The notes beneath the pieces were generated by a model. The model was not told the origin of the DNA. It worked only from the letters and a program-made list of their open reading frames with translations, and did not search any database. Source: an uncultured Lachnospiraceae bacterium (lineage in GTDB: Bacteria > Bacillota > Clostridia > Lachnospirales > Lachnospiraceae). Taken from it: 64,000 nt of DNA. The position numbers and the translations under genes are program-made. The stretch is from contig CAJTRA010000003.1 of assembly GCA_910578345.1 (NCBI GenBank), forward strand, positions 62,001 to 126,000, written 5' to 3'. Of the stretch, positions 58,171 through 64,000 are shown piece after piece; within the stretch, counting starts at the first letter, position 1; each line of letters opens with the position of its first letter.

Positions 58171-59109
58171 ATGAAAGAAACGATCTCTTCTAATCTGAAT
58201 CTTTACCATATTTTTTACCAGACAGCCAAGGCCGGCAATATCTCGCTTGCCGCGAAGCAGCTTTACATCAGCCAGCCTGCCATCAGCAAATCGATTGCCA
58301 GACTGGAAAGTAATCTGGATACGACATTATTTTACCGTAATTCCAGAGGAGTGAAACTGACCCCGGAGGGCGCTCTTTTGATGGAGGAGCTGCACCATGC
58401 TTTCCGGGCGATCGCACATGGAGAAGAAGAACTGCGCAAAATACGCGATCTGGGCATTGGACAGATCACCATCGGCGTGAGCGCAACACTCTGTAAATAT
58501 GTATTGCTTCCTCATCTGCAGCAGTATATCTTAGACAATCCCCATATCAAGGTATCGATCGCCTGTCAGTCTACGGCGGAAACGATACAAGGACTTAGAG
58601 ACGGTTCCCTTGATCTTGGTCTGATCGGCGAGACCACGGGACTTCACGACCTCACTTTCTGGCCCATCATGCAGATCAAGGACGGCTTCGTGACCACGAA
58701 ACGGTATCTTAACAATCTAAGCGTAAGGCTGGGAATCTCTGAGGCAGAGTTATATTCCTTCACGGAATTACCGGCCGAAGCCATTATTTGGCAGGACGCG
58801 TCCTTTCTCATGTTGAACCGTGAAAATATCTCCAGAAGATATATCGATTCCTGTCTGCAGCAGGCGCGGATCCAGCCGTCACAGATTCTTGAGACGTCAA
58901 CCATGGACCTTCTCATCGAGTTTGCGAAGATCGATATGGGGATCGCCTGTGTCATAGAAGATTTCGTGGCAAAGGAGCTTACAGAGCGCAGTCTGATCCG
59001 GCTGCCGCTCTCCTTTCCGATCCCCACAAGAAAAATAGGGCTTGCCTGGAAAATCCAGACAAACCCTGTCAGTCAACTCATCTCTGCTATGACATCATCC
59101 ATAGAATGA
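58171..59109 (+). CDS. LysR-family regulator, probable control of leuCD
   Basis: 312 residues from ATG 58171, with AAGGAG ten bases upstream. An N-terminal winged helix (about 1-62: FYQTAKAGNISLAAKQLYIS, read as NISLAAKQLYISQPAISKSI) and a substrate-binding domain (about 90-295: GVSATLCKYVLLPHL, GSLDLGLIGE). It faces leuC across 141 bp of AT-rich DNA that holds a minus-strand TATACT near leuC, the normal arrangement for a LysR protein and its target. The effector could be isopropylmalate, by analogy only. Confidence 0.9.
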   Translation: MKETISSNLNLYHIFYQTAKAGNISLAAKQLYISQPAISKSIARLESNLDTTLFYRNSRGVKLTPEGALLMEELHHAFRAIAHGEEELRKIRDLGIGQITIGVSATLCKYVLLPHLQQYILDNPHIKVSIACQSTAETIQGLRDGSLDLGLIGETTGLHDLTFWPIMQIKDGFVTTKRYLNNLSVRLGISEAELYSFTELPAEAIIWQDASFLMLNRENISRRYIDSCLQQARIQPSQILETSTMDLLIEFAKIDMGIACVIEDFVAKELTERSLIRLPLSFPIPTRKIGLAWKIQTNPVSQLISAMTSSIE

Positions 59110-59636
59110 GCCGTGATATACTCAAAAATATCTGCCATCTGTTCCGGCGTCAGACTCATATTCATCTTTGTCCATTGAATCACCACAAAGGCCATGGATT
59201 GTGCATAGTACTCTGCCACCAAACTTGTTGTAAGTCCTCTTTTTGCCAGCTTCTTCTCGCTGGCCTGTTCATTGATGAAGGTAAAGAGAATCTCCATAAT
59301 GAACTTTCTTGCGATACTCTCACAGGAATTCTGACCTTCCAGGCGGACAACCTTCTTATAGAACTGCCTGTCCTTCAGCATATTGTGAAAAATCTGAATC
59401 ATACTGTTTTTCAATTCTCCCGCCTGGACCAGCGGAATAACCGGATCTAAGATCTCTGTTCGGATAATCCATTCCAGCAGTTCATACTTATCACTGAAAT
59501 GATTGTAAAAAGTCGGTCTGATGACACCTGCACCGTCTGTTATCTGCTTGATTGTTATCTTATCGATTGGCACTCTGAGGGCAAGACTCTTAAAGCTCTC
59601 TGCCAACATCTGATCCACATTGGTCCTAGACTGCAT
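59073..59636 (-). CDS. TetR-family transcriptional regulator
   Basis: 187 residues. An N-terminal helix-turn-helix (about 8-55: VPIDKITIKQITDGAGVIRPTFYNHFSDKYEL, read as ITIKQITDGAGV and RPTFYNHFSDKYEL) is followed by a C-terminal helical ligand-binding domain of the TetR type. Its last 37 bases overlap the end of the LysR gene on the other strand. The target genes are not evident; ilvC upstream in the same direction is one candidate. Confidence 0.9.
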   Translation of the reverse strand: MQSRTNVDQMLAESFKSLALRVPIDKITIKQITDGAGVIRPTFYNHFSDKYELLEWIIRTEILDPVIPLVQAGELKNSMIQIFHNMLKDRQFYKKVVRLEGQNSCESIARKFIMEILFTFINEQASEKKLAKRGLTTSLVAEYYAQSMAFVVIQWTKMNMSLTPEQMADIFEYITAHSMDDVIAEMS

Positions 59637-59656
59637 ACTGATTCTCCAGCTCGCGG

Positions 59657-59706
59657 CTAAACATGTGCTTAGGGGTGATGCCGAAGGCTACGGCATGCAT
59701 GTTTAG
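59657..59706 (-). repeat. Nested hairpin after ilvC
   Basis: CTAAACATG (59657-59665)/CATGTTTAG (59698-59706) enclose ATGCCG (59678-59683)/CGGCAT (59691-59696). It includes the ilvC stop codon. No T-run follows, so it may be an RNA-stabilising or partial termination structure. Confidence 0.5.
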
Positions 59707-60719
59707 TTATTGATCAATTTATCTTCACCGTTCCAGCTATAGAGTTTCCGGATCTCCTCGCCAACGATCTCCGAAGGATGCTCGGAAGCCAGCTTTCTCA
59801 TCGCCTTAAAGTGTACCTGAGCGCCCGCAGAAGACATATCCAGCAGGAAGTCCTTCGCAAAAGTACCATCCTGAATATCGGACAGAATCTTCTTCATAGT
59901 CTTCTTCGTCTCTTCGGTAATGATCTTAGGACCTGTGATATAGTCGCCGTACTCCGCAGTATTGGAGATGGAATATCTCATTCCTGCGAAACCAGACTGA
60001 TAGATCAGGTCTACAATCAGCTTCATCTCATGGATACACTCGAAATAAGCGTTTCTCGGATCATATCCAGCTTCTACCAACGTCTCATAACCTGCCTGCA
60101 TCAGCGCGCATACACCGCCGCACAGAACTGCCTGCTCACCGAAAAGATCGGTCTCTGTCTCCGTTCTGAACGTTGTCTCCAGAACACCTGCTCTTGCGCC
60201 GCCGATTGCCAGTGCATATGCCAGTGCAATATCCTGTGCCTTGCCGGTAGCATCCTGATGTACCGCTACAAGACAAGGAACTCCTTTCCCTGCCTGATAC
60301 TCGCTTCTTACCGTATGACCCGGTCCCTTAGGCGCGATCATTGTCACATCCACATCCTTAGGCGGTACGATACAGCCAAAATGAATATTGAAACCGTGCG
60401 CAAACATGAGCATATTACCAGGCTCAAGATTCGGCTCGATATCTTTCTTATACATAGATGCCTGCAGCTCATCGTTGATCAGGATCATAATGATGTCAGC
60501 TTTCTTAGCTGCCTCTGCCGCCGTATACACTTCAAATCCCTGTGCCTCAGCTTTCGCCCAGGACTTAGAACCCTCGTACAGACCGATGATAACATGACAT
60601 CCGGACTCCTTTGCATTGAGCGCATGGGCATGTCCCTGGCTTCCATATCCGATCACCGCGATCGTCTTTCCTTCCAGCAGAGACAGATTACAGTCTTCCT
60701 GATAAAAAATATTTGCCAT
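59703..60719 (-). CDS. ilvC: Ketol-acid reductoisomerase
   Basis: 338 residues. NADP-binding GYGSQGHAHALN, the catalytic DLFGEQAVLCGGV and ECIHEMKLIVDLIY with its Mg ligands are all present; length is class I. It converts acetolactate to dihydroxyisovalerate in valine, leucine and isoleucine synthesis. The start has GGAGG upstream. It lies 102 bp after the first acetolactate synthase small subunit and may share its promoter at 61371. Confidence 0.97.
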   Translation of the reverse strand: MANIFYQEDCNLSLLEGKTIAVIGYGSQGHAHALNAKESGCHVIIGLYEGSKSWAKAEAQGFEVYTAAEAAKKADIIMILINDELQASMYKKDIEPNLEPGNMLMFAHGFNIHFGCIVPPKDVDVTMIAPKGPGHTVRSEYQAGKGVPCLVAVHQDATGKAQDIALAYALAIGGARAGVLETTFRTETETDLFGEQAVLCGGVCALMQAGYETLVEAGYDPRNAYFECIHEMKLIVDLIYQSGFAGMRYSISNTAEYGDYITGPKIITEETKKTMKKILSDIQDGTFAKDFLLDMSSAGAQVHFKAMRKLASEHPSEIVGEEIRKLYSWNGEDKLINN

Positions 60720-60821
60720 TTCCTACTTCCTCCAATCGTTTTCCTCTACCTATTGTAATCTTTATAGCAAGAAAGCATAATGCCCTCTCCATCTATCCAG
60801 TTCATTGTCCGCAGACATGTC

Positions 60822-61322
60822 TTATTCAAGATAAGTGACATTCTCGATGCCTCTTCCGAGTCCCGTGATCCCGGTCCTTGCAAGCTCTAAGATCTCATAT
60901 CCCTCCAGCATATTGATGAAAGCTTCTACTTTGTCCTGTGTGCCTGTCAGCTCAATGACAAGGCTTTCCGGCGCAACATCGATGATCTTGGCCCGGAAAA
61001 TATCTGCCACGGAGATTACTCCCTGACGGTCCGATGCCGTCGTCTTCACCTTGATCATGACAAGTTCTCTGTAGACACTTTCACTGGGCCGCAGTTCTTT
61101 GATATCCCTGACATCGATCAGTTTCGCCACCTGCTTCTCGATCTGATCTAAGATCTCATCGTCGCCCGATGTCACGATCGTAATACGGGTAAAACGCGGA
61201 TCTGCCGTTCCACCGGCAGTGATACTGTCGATATTATAGCCGCGTCTGGAAAAAAGACCGGCGATCCGGCTCAAAACACCGGATGTATTATCTACTAACA
61301 ACTGAAATACTTTCTTCTGCAT
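60822..61322 (-). CDS. ilvN: Acetolactate synthase small subunit, copy 1
   Basis: 166 residues from ATG 61322. An N-terminal ACT domain (about 4-75: LLVDNTSGVLSRIAGLFSRRGYNIDSI, read as DNTSGVLSRIAGLFSRRG and NIDSITAG) and a C-terminal domain with RELVMIKVKT and ILELARTGITGLGRG. It binds valine for feedback control and stimulates the IlvB catalytic subunit. It has its own consensus promoter and leads into ilvC. Confidence 0.93.
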   Translation of the reverse strand: MQKKVFQLLVDNTSGVLSRIAGLFSRRGYNIDSITAGGTADPRFTRITIVTSGDDEILDQIEKQVAKLIDVRDIKELRPSESVYRELVMIKVKTTASDRQGVISVADIFRAKIIDVAPESLVIELTGTQDKVEAFINMLEGYEILELARTGITGLGRGIENVTYLE

Positions 61323-61370
61323 AGCGCAAACCTTTCCGTGCCAGACAATTTTTGCCAAACACTGTCTTTT

Positions 61371-61399
61371 ATTTTAACAATTTATCAGACAGAAGTCAA
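61371..61399 (-). promoter_or_regulatory. Promoter of ilvN copy 1 and ilvC
   Basis: Minus-strand TTGACT (61394-61399), a 17-base spacer and TAAAAT (61371-61376). It lies 49 bp upstream of the ilvN copy 1 start and separates this unit from ilvN copy 2/ilvB. Confidence 0.7.
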
Positions 61400-61480
61400 C
61401 TGCATGTATCCAGTCCTCCGAATTGCTGTCATGATTCCGCCTTTGGCTTCCCGGTTTCGAATCGCTGTGTACTAGCCGGA

Positions 61481-61969
61481 TTAATTATCCGTCTCCAGGC
61501 ACTTTTGCAGCGCAAGGGTTCCTGTCCTGGCTACTTCAACGATACTGATGGACTGCATCATGCCGATAAACAACTGGATCCGTTCCGGCACATCGCAGAT
61601 CTGTATGATCATCGTCTTCTTGGACATATCCACGATCTGTGCTTTCATGATCTCACAAGTCTCCATGATATCACGACGGTTTCCCTTGTTATATTTTACT
61701 TTCATTAACATCAACTCTCTGCTGATACTGGCCGTTTCGTCAAAGGTTTTTACTTTAAAGACATCCAGCTTCTTGTTCAACTGTTTCTCGATCTGCTCCA
61801 GGGTGCGTTCATCCCCGCTGCTCACAATGGTCATACAGGAAGTGGTCGGATCATCCGTCTCTCCCACAGCCAGACTGTCAATATTGAAAGATCTCCTGGA
61901 AAAAAGACCAGATACTTTACAGAGAACACCGGATCTGTTTTCCACTAACACTGAATATATTTTCTTCAT
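61481..61969 (-). CDS. Acetolactate synthase small subunit, copy 2
   Basis: 162 residues from ATG 61969, with GGAG six bases upstream. The same two-domain ACT layout as copy 1 (VENRSGVLCKVSGLFSRRSFNIDSL, read as RSGVLCKVSGLFSRRSF; RELMLMKVKYN; IVEVARTGTLALQ), but clearly divergent in sequence. It lies 69 bp after ilvB in the same direction, so it is likely the partner made with the catalytic subunit. Having two regulatory subunits for one large subunit in the window suggests different feedback settings. Confidence 0.92.
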   Translation of the reverse strand: MKKIYSVLVENRSGVLCKVSGLFSRRSFNIDSLAVGETDDPTTSCMTIVSSGDERTLEQIEKQLNKKLDVFKVKTFDETASISRELMLMKVKYNKGNRRDIMETCEIMKAQIVDMSKKTMIIQICDVPERIQLFIGMMQSISIVEVARTGTLALQKCLETDN

Positions 61970-62038
61970 ACAATACTCCCCATTTCTGCGCACTTATTTT
62001 CAACAGACATACTTGTGTCCCATGTCGGATGTTTTTGG

Positions 62039-63655
62039 TTATTTCACAAGATCCATCGGATCAATCAGACACTCCAGCAGTACCGATTCATCCTTTGCCA
62101 GGAATGCATCGATCGTCTCCTGGGCATGCTCCATCGTATGCAGCCGCATGAATTTCATATCGTAAGCCGAAGTTAATTTCTCAAGGTCAGGGCTCCCTGC
62201 CAGATCCACAACAGAGTACTTGTCCTTATAAGTGTAATGCTGGAATTCTCTCACCATGCCAAGAAAATTATTCTTGAGGACAATGATCTTCACCGGTACA
62301 TGAAACTGTCGCATAGTAGCCAGTTCCATCATGGACATCTGGAAGGAGCCGTCTCCGCAGACCGCTACCACCTGTTTCTCAGGCGCCGCCAGCTTCGCTC
62401 CCATTGCCGCCGGAATGGAATACCCCATCGTCCCCATACCGCCGGTCGTCAAAAATCTCCCCTTCTTGACAACATGATAGTTGCAGGACCAGATCTGGTT
62501 CTGTCCCACATCCGCCACATAGACCGCGTCCTCGGCCATGCTCTCCGACAACATGCGGATAAACTCAGCCGGATCCACATAATCCGGGTTGGGTGTTCGC
62601 ACCCGCGCCATGGTAGAACGATATCCGTTCAAAGTCTCAATCCATTCCTTATGCTCACAGTCAAATTCTTCCTTGTTAAAATCTGCAAAGATATGTCTGG
62701 CGTCTCCTACAAGCGGTATGGTTGGACCCACATTCTTACCGATCTCCGCCGGGTCCACATCGATATGCACTAACACCTTGTTCTCCGTGATCAGATCCGG
62801 CTGGCTCACAGCACGATCCGCAACGCGCGCACCTACCATGATCAGCAGGTCTGACTCATTCATGGCACGGTTGGCATAGGGATGTCCATTGTTTCCTACC
62901 ATGCCATAATACATGGGATGCCTGGTGGGCATCGCACTGATTCCCATCATAGTAGAGACGACTGGCACATGGTGTTTCTCAACAAACTTCCGCAGTTCCG
63001 TCTCCGCTTCACTTAAACGCACGCCGCCGCCAACACACAGGATCGGTCTTTTGGCTTTCGACAGCTCTTTGACCACTTTCTGGATCTGCACCGTGTGTCC
63101 CTTGATCGTCGGTTTGTAAGTGCGCAGGTTGACTTCTTCCGGATATTTGAATTTGTTGACAGGTGCGTTCTGTATGTCGATCGGCACGTCAATCAGCACC
63201 GGACCTTTTCTGCCGGTATTGGCAATATAGAAAGCCTCTTTCAGGATCCTTGGGATCTGTGCCGCGTCTTTTACGAGATAACTGTATTTCACAAAAGATT
63301 CCACGGCTCCGGTAATGTCTGCTTCCTGGAACACATCGGAACCAATCAGTTCACTGTTGACCTGTCCGGTAATGCAGACAAGCGGTATGCTGTCTGCGAA
63401 TGCCGTCGCGATTCCCGTGATCACATTCGTAGCGCCTGGACCTGAGGTGACGGCACAGACACCAACCTGTCCCGTTACGCGCGCATAACCGCTGGCCGCA
63501 TGCGCCGCATTCTGTTCTGTGCGGATCAGTATCGTATCGATCGGTGAATCCAGTATGCTGTTATAGAAAGGGCATATCGCAACCCCTGGATACCCAAATA
63601 CATATTTTACGCCTTCTTCTTCCAGACATTTCACTATAGCGTCTGCACCTATCAT
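62039..63655 (-). CDS. ilvB: Acetolactate synthase large subunit, biosynthetic type
   Basis: 538 residues. ThDP catalytic Glu in RTEQNAAHAASGYAR, read as EQNAAHAASG (about 47), the pyrimidine-binding GPGATN, FAD-domain VGARVADRAV, and the ThDP/Mg motif GDGSFQMSMMELATMRQF with Asn in LKNNFLGMV. It condenses pyruvate with pyruvate or 2-oxobutyrate at the start of branched-chain amino acid synthesis. It follows the cobalamin-binding gene by 27 bp. GGGAG precedes the start. Confidence 0.96.
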   Translation of the reverse strand: MIGADAIVKCLEEEGVKYVFGYPGVAICPFYNSILDSPIDTILIRTEQNAAHAASGYARVTGQVGVCAVTSGPGATNVITGIATAFADSIPLVCITGQVNSELIGSDVFQEADITGAVESFVKYSYLVKDAAQIPRILKEAFYIANTGRKGPVLIDVPIDIQNAPVNKFKYPEEVNLRTYKPTIKGHTVQIQKVVKELSKAKRPILCVGGGVRLSEAETELRKFVEKHHVPVVSTMMGISAMPTRHPMYYGMVGNNGHPYANRAMNESDLLIMVGARVADRAVSQPDLITENKVLVHIDVDPAEIGKNVGPTIPLVGDARHIFADFNKEEFDCEHKEWIETLNGYRSTMARVRTPNPDYVDPAEFIRMLSESMAEDAVYVADVGQNQIWSCNYHVVKKGRFLTTGGMGTMGYSIPAAMGAKLAAPEKQVVAVCGDGSFQMSMMELATMRQFHVPVKIIVLKNNFLGMVREFQHYTYKDKYSVVDLAGSPDLEKLTSAYDMKFMRLHTMEHAQETIDAFLAKDESVLLECLIDPMDLVK

Positions 63656-63682
63656 AGTTCACTCTCCCTTTTCTTTTCTATA

Positions 63683-64000
63683 TCATAACTGCAGAATTCT
63701 CTGCGTCAGCTTAACGGCGTCCGCCGCATCTTTCGAATATCCGTCCGCTCCGATCTCATCTGCATATTCCTGTGTGATCACGGCGCCGCCTACAATGATT
63801 TTGGCATCCACCTGTTTCTCTTTCGCATACGCAATCACATGCTGCATCTGCCGCATCGTGGTCGTCATAAGCGCAGAAAGAGCGATGACCTGGGCATGGT
63901 GTTCTTTTGCCGCGGCAATGATCTTCTCCTTGGGAACATCCTTCCCCAGATCAACCACCTTGAAACCATAATTCTTAAGCATCAGAGCCACCAGATTCTT
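63683..64000 (-). CDS. C-terminal end of a MetH-type cobalamin-binding protein
   Basis: The last 105 residues of a protein whose start lies beyond the window; the frame is open to the window edge. The sequence (KNLVALMLKNYGFKVVDLGKDVP, read as MLKNYGFKVVDLGKD; SALMTTTM; VGGAVITQEYADEIGADGY) is the cobalamin-binding Rossmann domain of MetH and corrinoid methyltransferases; the DxHxxG motif that carries the cobalamin-coordinating His would lie just upstream of the visible part. The protein ends right after this domain, so it lacks the MetH activation domain. It is 27 bp from ilvB and may share its transcript. Confidence 0.87.
   Translation of the reverse strand, partial: KNLVALMLKNYGFKVVDLGKDVPKEKIIAAAKEHHAQVIALSALMTTTMRQMQHVIAYAKEKQVDAKIIVGGAVITQEYADEIGADGYSKDAADAVKLTQRILQL

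Noticed and set aside
1..64000. Search for tRNA, rRNA, CRISPR, toxin-antitoxin, prophage and insertion sequences.
   Set aside because: No cloverleaf-like intergenic segments, regularly spaced repeats, transposase or phage genes were seen by eye; a tool-based scan was not possible.

Overview
The window reads as a chromosomal segment of a low-to-mid GC Gram-positive anaerobe of the class Clostridia, most likely a Lachnospiraceae relative. Pointers are the Firmicutes marker arrangement (a YlmE/YggS-SepF pair, an L21-Prp-L27 cluster with the cleavable Firmicutes N-terminus on L27, Obg-YhbY-NadD-YqeK-RsfS, RecU, a YlbJ-like protein), strong AGGAGG ribosome binding sites and TTGACA-17-TATAAT type promoters. 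I see no rRNA, tRNA, CRISPR array, prophage or insertion sequence, so this is mostly core chromosome with a few accessory insertions.

Layout. 1-8.8 kb (plus strand): end of a YggS-family gene, sepF, aroB-lspA-rluD, an unknown gene in front of a CstA-type transporter with a hairpin-rich leader, a cytidylate-kinase-like protein, and a membrane-anchored PstS-like binding protein. 8.9-10.9 kb (minus): small membrane protein, dtd, AI-2E family permease. 11.1-12.9 kb (plus): TtcA-like tRNA thiolase and a Xer-type recombinase. 13-14.5 kb: an SOS divergon in which a YneA-like LysM protein and lexA face away from each other across several LexA boxes. 15-22.4 kb (minus): rsfS, yqeK, nadD, yhbY, obgE, rpmA, prp, rplU, a lipoprotein, a Nudix hydrolase and RNase E/G.

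22.5-27.7 kb looks like an accessory block (PRTase-like protein, GH112 phosphorylase with a divergent AraC regulator, YbjQ plus membrane MerR) set between RNase E/G and the DUF2344/radical-SAM pair at 27.8-30.4 kb, genes that sit together in many Clostridia. 31-35.5 kb is a histidine operon, hisZ-hisG-hisD-hisIE, whose HisIE carries an N-terminal HisF-like domain that has lost its first catalytic Asp. 35.6-42 kb holds recU, two pseudouridine synthases, a short-chain dehydrogenase, a YgiQ radical SAM protein and a HAD phosphatase. 42-50.6 kb has a YlbJ-like protein, a membrane-tethered amidase, a coiled-coil protein, coaD, rsmD and the two subunits of a topoisomerase IV.

50.6-55.4 kb carries a hybrid histidine kinase, a possible nuclease-fold protein whose promoter is buried in a terminator hairpin that also holds a LexA-box-like sequence, an unknown protein and an XRE regulator divergent from a sugar O-acetyltransferase. 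56-63.7 kb is a branched-chain amino acid region: leuD, leuC with a divergent LysR regulator, a TetR regulator, ilvC, two acetolactate synthase small subunits and ilvB. The window ends inside a cobalamin-binding protein of the MetH type.

Nothing here is a clearly new multi-gene system. The best leads are the inactive HisF domain on HisIE, the membrane MerR/YbjQ pair with a textbook 19-bp-spacer promoter, the possible SOS control of the 53.6 kb gene, the orphan membrane PstS-like protein and the cstA leader hairpin. No database or folding program was run; all family calls come from reading the sequences.
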